Assembly (NCBI GenBank): GCA_045590535.1
Contig: JAZNRE010000005.1
Coordinates: forward strand, 62,001 to 126,000
Direction: 5' to 3'
DNA: 64,000 nt
Source of the DNA: UMGS755 sp045590535
GTDB taxonomy: Bacteria; Bacillota; Clostridia; UBA1381; UBA9506
The notes beneath the pieces are model-generated. The model had not been told where the DNA came from. It ran no database searches and worked only from the letters and a program-made list of their open reading frames with translations. Made by a program: the position numbers and the translations under genes. Shown here piece after piece: positions 1-7,995 of this stretch (its first letter is position 1; each line of letters begins with the position of its first letter).

Positions 1-1
1 C

Positions 2-139
2 AATCAATACATTGTTTGTGATTTATTCTCTGTTAAATTTGTTACCTTCTTCCGTTCTGACCCCAGAAACCGACCCATGTCATATAATAATTACGGTTAT
101 AATCGGGGCCGTTCCGGCGGAATGGGACGCCGCTACTAA
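2..139 (+). CDS. C-terminal end of an unidentified protein (5' truncated)
   Basis: An open frame runs from the window edge to a TAA at 137-139 and is followed at once by a strong terminator, so it is probably the 3' end of a real gene. The visible 45 residues begin with a hydrophobic, beta-like stretch (QYIVCDLFSVKFVTFF) and end in a low-complexity basic tail rich in Tyr, Asn, Gly and Arg (YNNYGYNRGRSGGMGRRY). Such tails often contact nucleic acids or surfaces, but that is only inference. The family cannot be recognised from this fragment. Confidence 0.5.
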   Translation, partial: NQYIVCDLFSVKFVTFFRSDPRNRPMSYNNYGYNRGRSGGMGRRY

Positions 140-154
140 TACATAGACATAAAG

Positions 155-197
155 AAAGAGGCCGTCTTGCTAAATGAATTTGCAAGACAGCCTCTTT
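155..197. terminator. Rho-independent terminator, probably bidirectional
   Basis: A 16-bp stem (155-170 with 182-197, one mismatch) with an 11-nt loop is flanked by A-rich sequence on the left and a T run on the right. It ends the gene entering from the left and may also stop the minus-strand operon that finishes at 256. Confidence 0.8.
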
Positions 198-255
198 TTG
201 TTATTCACCAACGATTTTAATCAAAACTCGCTTCCTCTGTTTTCCGTCTAATTCA

Positions 256-981
256 TCAAGGGGCAACGGGTGCTCTCCCAAGGGTTTTAATTAAGCAGTC
301 TGCACTGCACTCTTCAAGTTCTAGCACGCTCTGTCCTTCATAAACATCCCACAAATAGTGGGCGTCTGAATCGGTTATCAATCGGTAAGACGAAAGCTCG
401 GGCCAACGGGCAAGCACCTCTTTTTTGGTTGTGTTTTTCGAAATCTCTAAGGTGGTAAAGCCCAGTTCCTCCGGCACGGCACCTAAATTGGAAATAATGC
501 TGTAGGCATCTTTATCCACATGAGCCGGCATAATCAAGCCGCCCAATGCCCGCACCCGGGGCGCTGCCTCATAAATGGAACAGCCGGAAGCCGTTGTGAG
601 CAGCCTTTCTTCATAAGCGGTGATTTCGTCTTTTTCATTCATATAGGCCTGCTGCCCAAAAATTTCAGATCTGTTTTTTATGGGCATAGCAAAGGGCAAT
701 AGATATGCCTCAAAGGCCTCTGCCGCTTCAATGGTGGGAAACAAGCAAACAAAATGAGCTTCTTCTGCTGTTTCAAGTTCCATGCCCGGCACAACGCAAA
801 GCCCCTGTTCTTTGGCACAAGCCATCACCGCACGGACATTGCCCACGGTGTTATGGTCCGTCACCGCAATCATTTGCAGGCCGTTTAAAAGAGCCATGTT
901 CACAATGTTGTTAGGGGTCATATCCATATCCCCGCAGGGCGACAGGGCGGAATGAATATGAAAATCACAGCTATACTGCAT
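256..981 (-). CDS. PHP-domain metal-dependent phosphoesterase
   Basis: A 241-residue PHP (polymerase and histidinol phosphatase) domain protein. Metal-ligand motifs are visible in the usual order, numbered from the chosen ATG: HIH at 8-10, TDHN at 41-44, GMELE near 66-70, PAH with His154, and SDAH with Asp206 and His208. The family hydrolyses phosphoesters in a tri-metal site; the substrate cannot be told. It is the last gene of the five-gene minus-strand operon, and its ATG overlaps the upstream stop as TGATG, so translation is probably coupled; a TTG one codon earlier is less likely. The same kind of PHP gene accompanies DRTGG and hydrogenase-like genes in other anaerobes, which suggests a role in signalling or nucleotide turnover. 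Confidence 0.85.
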   Translation of the reverse strand: MQYSCDFHIHSALSPCGDMDMTPNNIVNMALLNGLQMIAVTDHNTVGNVRAVMACAKEQGLCVVPGMELETAEEAHFVCLFPTIEAAEAFEAYLLPFAMPIKNRSEIFGQQAYMNEKDEITAYEERLLTTASGCSIYEAAPRVRALGGLIMPAHVDKDAYSIISNLGAVPEELGFTTLEISKNTTKKEVLARWPELSSYRLITDSDAHYLWDVYEGQSVLELEECSADCLIKTLGRAPVAP

Positions 982-1307
982 CAACTTTGCTGAAAAATGC
1001 GGCAGGCCGCTTCATAGGCCGAAAGTGCCGTTCCTAAAATGTTAATGCCCTGCTCCTGTGCCTTTATTTTTGTCGCCTCATCAACGCTGCGACCGTCAAC
1101 CAGCAAAATGCAGGCCGGATCGGTTAAAGCCGCCACAGCGGCAATGTTCACATTGCCCTGAATGGTGATCCACACCTGACCTTCTTCCACACGGCTCATG
1201 GCAAGGCTTAATAAATCACCAATGTAGCAACCGTCTATCTCTTTTTCCAGGTTGCCCTCTGTGATGATTTGCAAATCGTTTTTTTCAATAAATTCACGAA
1301 CTGTCAT
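981..1307 (-). CDS. DRTGG domain protein (second copy in operon)
   Basis: A 108-residue soluble protein with the alternating beta/alpha pattern of DRTGG domains, which are also found as regulatory or ligand-binding modules beside CBS domains and in phosphotransacetylase-type proteins. The core includes a hydrophobic strand (ACILLVDG) and a late segment INILGTALSAYEAACRI that parallels the end of the other DRTGG protein in this operon (3110-3457), where ITIMTTEFPLYIACGEL occupies the same place. The ATG at 1307 has AAAGGTGAG upstream; a GTG at 1316 would overlap the previous gene and lacks its own ribosome site. Function is unknown; it is probably a sensor or partner of the hydrogenase-like protein. 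Confidence 0.75.
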   Translation of the reverse strand: MTVREFIEKNDLQIITEGNLEKEIDGCYIGDLLSLAMSRVEEGQVWITIQGNVNIAAVAALTDPACILLVDGRSVDEATKIKAQEQGINILGTALSAYEAACRIFQQS

Positions 1308-1312
1308 GTTTC

Positions 1313-2653
1313 TCACCTTTCGTAATATTCCCGGTCATCCGTTTTAAATGAGCCGGGCATTTCTTCTTCTAGGGCAATCATTTGCCGTGCCAGTTCTCGC
1401 ACCTTTTCACGCAGTTTATAAATGCAGTCGGTTTCGGTGGCAAAGCCACGGACAATATCTTCTGCCAGACTTTTGCAGCTGGGGGCCCCGCAGGAACCGC
1501 AATCCAGTTGCGGCAAATCTTCATAAATTTCCTGCATCCTTTCCATTTTCTGCATAGCCACGGTGATGTCATCATCCAAATTAAGCACATTGCGGTATGT
1601 AACCGGGTTATCCCATTTAAGCTCTTCGTTATCAATGGGAACCATCACGGGCTTCTGCCCTTTTTTCATAAGCTCATTGGCCAATTTTTTAATCTTTGTT
1701 TTGGCCACAAAGGTGTTATCAACCGTGAGCGGACCACCTACACAGCCGCCTGTGCAGGCCAATGCCTCAATGAAGTCCACATCAATCTTTTCATCATCTT
1801 CAATTTCTTCTAAAAGCCGCACAACATGATCAATGCCGTCCACGGCTACATACTTGTCGCTGTTTAAGGCACTTGCCTCGCCGCCGGAGGCCGCCCAGCG
1901 AACACCGGCAAAAGCGCAGGTGGATAATTCCTCCACCTTTTCAATTTTGCCCAAAATCGGCAGCAGCTTTAAATACACTTCTTTGACGGACAGCACACCG
2001 TCAACCAACGGCACAGAGCTGCCAAGGGGATTGCGCACTGCAGTGGCTTTTGCCGCACAGGGCGAAATGAAAAACACGCCGATTTCAGATGGTTTTAACC
2101 CCGTTTTGCGCACCGCTTCCTGCCGCGCTACCTTTGCCGCTGTTTCCATGGGGGAAATAAGGGGCAGCACATGGTTAATGAGATTGGGGAAACGGACAGA
2201 AATCAGGCGCACAACTGTGGGACATGCCGAGTTAATAACCGGCCGCTTCAGCTTGCCCTCTTCAAGCAGTTGCTTGGTGTAGGCTGTGATGGCTTCGGTG
2301 GCCTTTGCCACCTCATAAACATCATCAAAGCCCAAATATTTAAGTCCTGTCAAAATTAGGTTAATATCTTTTAAATTGTTAAACTGTCCATAGAGCGTTG
2401 GCGCCGGAATGGCCACCTTATAGCGATAGTTAAAAATGTCATCCAGACGCTCTGTAACTGCACTTTTTGCATGATAAGGGCAAACACGGATGCACTCGCC
2501 ACAGTCAATGCACCGTTCTTTAATGATTTTTGCCTTGCCGTCTCGCACACGAATTGCTTCTGTGGGGCAGCCCTTAATACAATTGATACAGCCTTTGCAC
2601 TTATCTCTGTCCAGTCTGACCGAATGATAATACTGTCTTTCCGTATCGCTCAT
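1313..2653 (-). CDS. FeFe-hydrogenase-like protein, sensory type, with extra Fe-S domain
   Basis: A 446-residue iron-sulfur protein. Residues 10-60 form a 2[4Fe-4S] ferredoxin domain (C19, C22, C25, C29; C48, C51, C54, C58). Residues about 75-330 match the H-cluster domain of FeFe-hydrogenases. The four H-cluster cysteine ligands can be placed at C144 (NSACP), C199 (SPCAAK), C300 and C304 (ACTGGCVGG). The cysteine that normally precedes the first ligand and relays protons is alanine (A143), and the Met and Glu of the usual MPCxxKxxE motif are Ser197 and Ala205. This pattern fits slow, sensory-type enzymes better than a turnover hydrogenase. The C-terminal part carries another four-cysteine Fe-S motif (C385, C388, C393, C410) where known sensory forms often have PAS or other modules. 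A GGGAGG site precedes the ATG. It lies between an RsbW-like ATPase and DRTGG/PHP proteins, which supports signalling rather than energy metabolism. Confidence 0.85.
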   Translation of the reverse strand: MSDTERQYYHSVRLDRDKCKGCINCIKGCPTEAIRVRDGKAKIIKERCIDCGECIRVCPYHAKSAVTERLDDIFNYRYKVAIPAPTLYGQFNNLKDINLILTGLKYLGFDDVYEVAKATEAITAYTKQLLEEGKLKRPVINSACPTVVRLISVRFPNLINHVLPLISPMETAAKVARQEAVRKTGLKPSEIGVFFISPCAAKATAVRNPLGSSVPLVDGVLSVKEVYLKLLPILGKIEKVEELSTCAFAGVRWAASGGEASALNSDKYVAVDGIDHVVRLLEEIEDDEKIDVDFIEALACTGGCVGGPLTVDNTFVAKTKIKKLANELMKKGQKPVMVPIDNEELKWDNPVTYRNVLNLDDDITVAMQKMERMQEIYEDLPQLDCGSCGAPSCKSLAEDIVRGFATETDCIYKLREKVRELARQMIALEEEMPGSFKTDDREYYER

Positions 2654-2677
2654 ACACAGCCTCCCTCTGCTGACTTT

Positions 2678-3106
2678 TTAGTTCAGCTTGATAATCATAG
2701 TTACGGTTGTTCCCTTACCCACCTGGGATTCGATGGTCATGGAATCGGAATATTTTTTCATGTTAGGTAGTCCCATGCCCGCACCAAAGCCCAGCTCTCT
2801 TGCCTCGTCTGTTGCGGTGGAAAAACCTTCCTGCATGGCCTTGTCAATATCGGAAATGCCGGGGCCGTTATCGGTGAATACAATGGTGATGGCATCCGAC
2901 GAAATGGCAACATTGGCCTCGCCGCCCTTGCCGTGAATGATGGTGTTAATTTCACCTTCATACATAGAAATAGCTGCTTTTCGGATGGCTTCAGGAGACA
3001 CACCCAATTGCTTTAACACCTTTTTAATGTTACTTGAAGCCTGACCGGCTGTGGTGAAGTTGTTGCCGTCAATGGTGTAATGCAGATTGATTGTTTTTTC
3101 AGCCAT
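2678..3106 (-). CDS. RsbW/SpoIIAB-like ATP-binding protein (HATPase_c)
   Basis: A 142-residue GHKL-fold ATPase domain without a histidine-containing dimerisation domain, as in anti-sigma-factor kinases. The N-box region is MYEGEINTIIHG, the G1 box is DNGPGI (near residue 79) and the G2 region is GFGAGMGLPNMKKYSD, followed by GKGTTV. Such proteins phosphorylate an anti-sigma antagonist or partner Ser/Thr. It sits directly upstream of the hydrogenase-like gene and 3 bp after the first DRTGG gene, in a co-transcribed block. It may relay a redox or hydrogen signal, which is inference. GGGGAG precedes the ATG. Confidence 0.85.
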   Translation of the reverse strand: MAEKTINLHYTIDGNNFTTAGQASSNIKKVLKQLGVSPEAIRKAAISMYEGEINTIIHGKGGEANVAISSDAITIVFTDNGPGISDIDKAMQEGFSTATDEARELGFGAGMGLPNMKKYSDSMTIESQVGKGTTVTMIIKLN

Positions 3107-3109
3107 ATG

Positions 3110-3457
3110 TTACTCCCCTCTGCCAACAAGACCATTTTTATACAGTTCTCCACAAGCAATGTATAAGGGGAATTCCGTTGTCATAATGGTGATGCCCATA
3201 TCCTCTGCCAGCTCTAAAACCGGTGCCTGCGGCACCTTGCCACGAACAAAAACAATGATTTTGATGTCCATCATTTCGCAGGTTCTAATAACTTGCGGAT
3301 TCACAAGACCCGTTAAGAGCAACGCCTGATTTTTAACAAAGGCCAAAACATCGCTCATCAAATCGCTGCCGCAAGCAGACTGCACTTCTAAATCCTCCCA
3401 AGGAGCTTTGGTTAAAACCTTTGCATGTAAAATTTCACTTACCTGTTTCAGTTTCAT
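3110..3457 (-). CDS. DRTGG domain protein (first gene of operon)
   Basis: A 115-residue protein with the DRTGG-type fold: central strands ALLLTGL and IKIIVFVRGK separated by a helix, then a late helix. It opens the sensory-hydrogenase-like operon, preceded by an AAGGAAC ribosome site and a well-formed promoter at 3532-3560. Similarity of layout to the 981-1307 protein suggests an old duplication flanking the ATPase and hydrogenase genes. The ligand is unknown; DRTGG domains elsewhere act as regulatory modules. Confidence 0.75.
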   Translation of the reverse strand: MKLKQVSEILHAKVLTKAPWEDLEVQSACGSDLMSDVLAFVKNQALLLTGLVNPQVIRTCEMMDIKIIVFVRGKVPQAPVLELAEDMGITIMTTEFPLYIACGELYKNGLVGRGE

Positions 3458-3531
3458 AACAATGTTCCTTTCTTAATCGCATTCGGAATTTCAAGTCACA
3501 ACACACAGAAAACATTGGCTTCTGTGCCTTC

Positions 3532-3560
3532 ATTTTATCATGAATGGTTTTTTTCGTCAA
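3532..3560 (-). promoter_or_regulatory. SigA-type promoter of the hydrogenase-like operon
   Basis: Read on the minus strand: TTGACG (3560-3555), 17-bp spacer, TAAAAT (3537-3532). It lies between the end of addA and the first DRTGG gene, so the operon does not depend on addA read-through. The leader to the ATG is about 70 nt. Confidence 0.7.
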
Positions 3561-3586
3561 GAAAAACCGTTCCATAGGACATGGAA

Positions 3587-6500
3587 CTACAGCTCGATAA
3601 GGGTATCATAGTGGAAAAGATATAAATACCGGTGCACAACCTTTTGCCCAAACATTTTCTCGGCAGCCTCACGGTAGCAATCAAGCTGAATGCGGTAATG
3701 CTCTTTTAGTTCTTCCGGTGTTTTGCTGCGGTCGGTTTTATAATCAATAATGCTGATTCCCTCATCCTCAAACAAAACACAGTCCATCATGCCCTGCAGC
3801 ATAATCGTTCCTTTTACACGGAAGAAGGGCTCTGCCTCTGTTTGAATACCAAACGAAACCTCCCGCAACACCTTTTTAGAGGCAGACAACCGCTGACCCA
3901 GCTCTGATTGCATGAAGGTGAGCACCTTATGAATCGGAATGCTCTCCGCTTCTTGTTGGGTTAAAATACCTCTCGAAAACAGGGTATCAATTTGCTTTTG
4001 AATCGCCTGGGGACTGTCACAATCATTAAATTGCAAATTCTCTAAGAAGGTGTGTAGAGCCGTACCCGCCTCGGCACCACTGAGCCTTCCGCTGCGTTCC
4101 ATTAAAAAGACGGGTCTGGGATAAAGATAAACCGAATCGGCTTCTTCGCCACTGCTTTTTCGCTTTAACTCCGTAACCGTTAGTTTCGCCGGAAGCTGCC
4201 CCTCCTCTTGATAGGGATATCGATAATGCAGCATAGCCGGCAACGAACCCGCCTCTTTGGGCTCTTCTTCTTTTTGGGTTTCTGCTATGGGCTCTTCTTC
4301 TGTAAATAAAGAATCTCCCTCCAGCCACTTTATGCAAAAACGGCTATCATCCACAGACAGACGAAACCTTTCTGTTTCCGCTTTTTTTCGCAACAGTTCA
4401 GCATCGGGATGGGTGCAAAGGGCCATTAAAATCCAATCCAAATAGCACGCAGCCGTGGCGGTAAAGGCGCCGGAGACTCGCTCGCTTTCAGCACCCACAG
4501 CACATTTTTTTATTTTTCCTTCCAGGTTGCGGCCGGCCGCAAGCATAATGAGCTTTTCCCGGGCACGGGTCATGGCCACATAGAGAATGCGCATTTCTTC
4601 TGAAAGCGCCTCTTCTAACATGGCGTGGCGGACAATCTGCCGGGCACTGTTATCATAAACAAGCCCCAACTCTGTATCTATGTATTTCGGTCCGTAACCC
4701 CAGTCGCTGTGAATGAGGACCTTTTCCGTTAAATCCTGCGTGTTAAATCCACGGGCCATGCCGGCTAAAATCACAACGGGGAATTCAAGACCCTTACTTT
4801 TATGAATGCTCATCACACGGACGACATTTTGCTCTTCACCAATGGTGCGGCCACCGTCATAGTCGCCGCCCATGGATTGATATTCATCAATAAAGCGAAT
4901 GAAATTATACAGTCCTTTTAAACCGGTTTTTTCAAAAGCTGCCGCCCGAGTATACAAAAGCCGCAGATTAAGCCGGCGCAAGGCTCCGCCGGAAAGGGTT
5001 GACTGCGCTTCATAAAATCCCGTTTCCATGTATAAATACCAAACCAGCTCGGCTGTATCTAAAATGCGGCTTTTTTCACGGTATATGCTCAAAGAGGACA
5101 AAAAGGACGCCAGTTTTTTGCCCAAAGCGTCTTGCTCTTCGGCCCGCAGGCACAAAGCATCAAACAAATCGGTTTTGCGGTTTGCCAGGCGAATTTCGGC
5201 CAGTTCATCCGTTGACAGGGCATAAAGCTGCGAACGCAAAACGGATAACAGGGGAATGTCCTGATGAGGATTATCAATAATTTTAAGTAGCGACATCATC
5301 ACAGTTATCTCCTGGCTTTGCAAAAAGGAGCTGCCGGCATCGCTGTAGCAGGGAATGCCTCTATCAGACAGAGCCTTGCAAAAGACCGCGGCTGTATTTT
5401 TGGTGGAGCGCATTAAAATGCAAATATCCCGATAGGTCAAGGGTCGCACGCCGTTTTTGCCCAGCACCTGATAGCCACTCTCTATCAGTTCGGCAATGCG
5501 ACCTGCTGCCATGATGGCCTCTGCCTCTACGGCTTCGGGCGGTTCTTCTTCATCAGACTGGCCGTTTAATTCGGCAAGCCACAATTCCGTTTCAAAAGGC
5601 AAGTGATGTTCCATGGCAGGATACATTGCCCCGGGATAAAGCATTTCTTCTTCATTATATTCAATTTCGCCGGTCTCGGCAGACATCACCCGTTTAAAAA
5701 TGAAATTGATGCCGTCTAACACCTCGCTGCGGCTACGAAAGTTTTGTGAAAGCAAAATTTTGCGTTTGGGTGCATCGGTCTTGTGACTGTAGGTTTCTTT
5801 TTTCTCCCGAAAGAGCTTGGGGTTGGTGTTACGGAAACGATAAATGCTTTGCTTCACATCGCCCACCAAAAAGAGACCACCCTCTTTTTTAATAGCGCCA
5901 AAGATTGCCTCTTGAAGAGCGCTTGTGTCCTGATATTCATCAATCAAAATTTCGTCATAGCTTTGCTGTTCTGCCAAAGCAACGGCTGTAGGCTGTCCGG
6001 ATGCATCGACAAACAGTCGATAGCATCCATGCTCCAAATCGTTATAGTTCAGCAGGTTTTTCGCCGCCTTTTTTTCGTCAAACCGGTCCATGAGCCGTTT
6101 CACCAATTCAGAAAGGCAACGCATTAAAGGATGCAGCTTTAATAAAACCGCCTTTTGCTCCTCTTGAGGCAGGCAAAAAAGCTCTTCCCGTAATTTTTTC
6201 ATGTCTGTATTTTTCACACCATCACGCATTTTGCGGAGGCTCTCCCGGTAGCGGGGCTGTGCATCTTTTGGGACACGGGGAATGGTATCAAAGGTGAAGG
6301 CCATCAGCTGCTGATAAAACAGCTCATAATCCTGAATGGAATACAGGCTTATAAAAGCCTCTCTTTCGGCATAGAGCAACTGGTAAAAAGCCTCACCTCC
6401 GTCATCGGCCTCGGCTAGCGAGAGCATGGTGGCATATTTTTCAACAATGCCCTGCACTCTTCTTTTACCAATGGCTAAAAGCTCTCCGGCATAGGGTGTT

Positions 6501-7126
6501 TGAGCAAAATCTTCTGCCAGTTCAAAGCGCTTTGCCGCTTCATCCAGCCATCCTTTGGGGTTCGGCAGGCTCATAGCAAAATCGTAAATATGATTCACCA
6601 ATTTATAAAAAGGTTCCGGGTTTTTAATATGTAAATACGCCTCTGTTAAGCGAAGAAAATCCTCGGCATAGGCTTTATCGTCATACATGGCTTCCATAAC
6701 CTCTTCTAAAGCAGCAAGGCGCATCAATTCATTTTCTGTGGGGTCAGCAATGCGAAAATTCGGATCAAGACCCAACGAGTCAAAATTTGCCCGCAAAACC
6801 TTGTGACAATAAGCATGAATGGTGGTGATAGAGGCATTAGAAAGCAAGGCAAGCTGACGCAAAAGCAGTTGATTGTCCGGCTCTTGTTCCAGTTTTTTAG
6901 AAAGAGCCGCACCAATTCTCTGCCGCATTTCGGCCGCTGCTGCATTGGTAAAGGTTACCACAAGCAACCGGTCTAAATCCACCGGTTGCTCGCGGTCTGT
7001 TATTCTTTCGATAATGCGTTCCACCAGCACCGCCGTTTTACCGCTGCCAGCTGCCGCTGCAACTAGAATGTCGGCCCCGCGTGCATCAATGGCCGCTTGT
7101 TGTGATTCTGTCCATTTTGTTCCCAT
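3587..7126 (-). CDS. addA: AddA, ATP-dependent helicase/nuclease subunit A
   Basis: A 1179-residue UvrD-type superfamily 1 helicase with a C-terminal RecB-family nuclease. It partners AddB to resect double-strand breaks for recombination. The Walker A motif AAAGSGKTA lies near residue 24-31. Further helicase motifs include LLVVTFTNAAAAEMRQR, LIDEYQDTS (Walker B), GDVKQSIYRFR and a late RILYVAMTRAREKL. The nuclease centre is GMMDCVLFEDEG followed by IIDYKTD. The longest open frame begins 45 codons earlier, but the ATG at 7126 is preferred because AGGAG lies at proper spacing and homologous proteins begin near a TxxQxxAI motif. Here addA stands alone; addB lies about 37 kb away, unlike the usual addBA operon. 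Confidence 0.95.
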   Translation of the reverse strand: MGTKWTESQQAAIDARGADILVAAAAGSGKTAVLVERIIERITDREQPVDLDRLLVVTFTNAAAAEMRQRIGAALSKKLEQEPDNQLLLRQLALLSNASITTIHAYCHKVLRANFDSLGLDPNFRIADPTENELMRLAALEEVMEAMYDDKAYAEDFLRLTEAYLHIKNPEPFYKLVNHIYDFAMSLPNPKGWLDEAAKRFELAEDFAQTPYAGELLAIGKRRVQGIVEKYATMLSLAEADDGGEAFYQLLYAEREAFISLYSIQDYELFYQQLMAFTFDTIPRVPKDAQPRYRESLRKMRDGVKNTDMKKLREELFCLPQEEQKAVLLKLHPLMRCLSELVKRLMDRFDEKKAAKNLLNYNDLEHGCYRLFVDASGQPTAVALAEQQSYDEILIDEYQDTSALQEAIFGAIKKEGGLFLVGDVKQSIYRFRNTNPKLFREKKETYSHKTDAPKRKILLSQNFRSRSEVLDGINFIFKRVMSAETGEIEYNEEEMLYPGAMYPAMEHHLPFETELWLAELNGQSDEEEPPEAVEAEAIMAAGRIAELIESGYQVLGKNGVRPLTYRDICILMRSTKNTAAVFCKALSDRGIPCYSDAGSSFLQSQEITVMMSLLKIIDNPHQDIPLLSVLRSQLYALSTDELAEIRLANRKTDLFDALCLRAEEQDALGKKLASFLSSLSIYREKSRILDTAELVWYLYMETGFYEAQSTLSGGALRRLNLRLLYTRAAAFEKTGLKGLYNFIRFIDEYQSMGGDYDGGRTIGEEQNVVRVMSIHKSKGLEFPVVILAGMARGFNTQDLTEKVLIHSDWGYGPKYIDTELGLVYDNSARQIVRHAMLEEALSEEMRILYVAMTRAREKLIMLAAGRNLEGKIKKCAVGAESERVSGAFTATAACYLDWILMALCTHPDAELLRKKAETERFRLSVDDSRFCIKWLEGDSLFTEEEPIAETQKEEEPKEAGSLPAMLHYRYPYQEEGQLPAKLTVTELKRKSSGEEADSVYLYPRPVFLMERSGRLSGAEAGTALHTFLENLQFNDCDSPQAIQKQIDTLFSRGILTQQEAESIPIHKVLTFMQSELGQRLSASKKVLREVSFGIQTEAEPFFRVKGTIMLQGMMDCVLFEDEGISIIDYKTDRSKTPEELKEHYRIQLDCYREAAEKMFGQKVVHRYLYLFHYDTLIEL

Positions 7127-7168
7127 CTGTACCACTCCTAAAAGCCTGTCATTTCCCTCTTTAGCTTT

Positions 7169-7197
7169 AGTATAGCACAGATTTTTTTCACTTACAA
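7169..7197 (-). promoter_or_regulatory. Promoter of addA
   Basis: Minus strand: TTGTAA (7197-7192), 17-bp spacer, TATACT (7174-7169). The start site would fall about 35 nt upstream of the ATG at 7126. It supports the shorter addA start, because the longer frame would begin upstream of this promoter. Confidence 0.6.
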
Positions 7198-7215
7198 TCC
7201 TATTTTTTAAATTCC

Positions 7216-7395
7216 CTATCGGCCGGATCGGGGCTGAAAGGTTTTGCATTGCACGCTGCATTGCTGAACAGGATCGCAGCTTGTCACTTCAATGGATGCC
7301 GCCTCACAATTCATATGTCCGCCGTTATACATGCAGTTTGTAACAGAGCAGGAAACGCCGGGCAGCGGTTTGTCGGTTTTTTTAACCATCGTCAT
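7216..7395 (-). CDS. DUF1540 small cysteine-rich protein
   Basis: A 59-residue protein with seven cysteines. The pattern CSVTNCMYNGGHMNCEAASI then CDPVQQCSVQC is typical of DUF1540 proteins of spore-forming Firmicutes, which probably bind a metal through their cysteines. The ATG at 7395 follows GGAGGGAAAGTG; an in-frame ATG 20 codons earlier has no such site. It ends 90 bp before the addA start on the same strand. Function is unknown. Confidence 0.8.
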   Translation of the reverse strand: MTMVKKTDKPLPGVSCSVTNCMYNGGHMNCEAASIEVTSCDPVQQCSVQCKTFQPRSGR

Positions 7396-7521
7396 CACTT
7401 TCCCTCCTTTTTTACAGATGTCTTTATTTTTGGTCGCACCGTTATTTTTATACATTTTTGTTTAAAAACTGTTTTTTGTGGTATATGTATAAATATACTA
7501 CGACTTAAGGTGGTGATTTGC

Positions 7522-7995
7522 TTGGGCGCAATCTTTGAAAATCCGTCCTTGCTGCTTTGGCTTATTTTAATGCTTGTTTTTATTGTGGTCGAGGCCACCT
7601 CGGCAGCACTTATTTCCATTTGGTTTGCCGCTGGCTCTTTAGCTGCTATGGTGATTGCAGCTTTGGGACTGCCTGTGTGGTTGCAGATTTTGGTATTTAT
7701 TGCTGTTTCCGGCATTGTTTTGTTAATGGCCAAACCCTTAATCAGCCGTCACATTAACCAAAAGGCAGAAAAAACCAATGCCGACCGTGTTATTGATGCT
7801 GTGGGGCTTGTAAAAACAGACATTAACCCAATTGCATCAGCAGGACAGGTGGAGGTTATGGGGCAGCTTTGGTCAGCCCGTTCTGTAAATCAATTGCCCA
7901 TTCCGGCAGGGAGCCAGGTGCGTGTTGTCGCCATTGAAGGCGCAAAACTTTTGGTAGAGCCTCACGCCGAACAAATTAAGGAGGAAGAAGCATGA
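7522..7995 (+). CDS. NfeD family membrane protein
   Basis: About 157 residues: two or three hydrophobic segments in the first 80 residues (LLLWLILMLVFIVVEA; IWFAAGSLAAMVIAALGLPV; ILVFIAVSGIVLLMA), then a soluble C-terminal OB-fold domain typical of NfeD (AVGLVKTDINP ... GQVEVMGQLWSA ... GSQVRVVAIEGAKLLVEP). The frame is open far upstream, but TTG at 7522 with AAGGTGG before it gives the expected length; GTG at 7513 is the alternative. It overlaps the SPFH gene by ATGA. NfeD and SPFH proteins work together in lipid microdomain organisation. Confidence 0.85.
   Translation: MGAIFENPSLLLWLILMLVFIVVEATSAALISIWFAAGSLAAMVIAALGLPVWLQILVFIAVSGIVLLMAKPLISRHINQKAEKTNADRVIDAVGLVKTDINPIASAGQVEVMGQLWSARSVNQLPIPAGSQVRVVAIEGAKLLVEPHAEQIKEEEA

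Noticed and set aside
1382..1813. 143-residue plus-strand frame inside the hydrogenase-like gene
   Set aside because: Antisense shadow; the minus-strand gene has clear Fe-S motifs.
7127..7261. 5' extension of AddA by 45 codons
   Set aside because: It lies upstream of the likely addA promoter, lacks a ribosome site and has no AddA-like sequence.
7249..7521. 5' extension of the NfeD frame by about 90 codons
   Set aside because: It would overlap the opposite DUF1540 gene and adds a non-family sequence; the TTG with AAGGTGG fits NfeD length.
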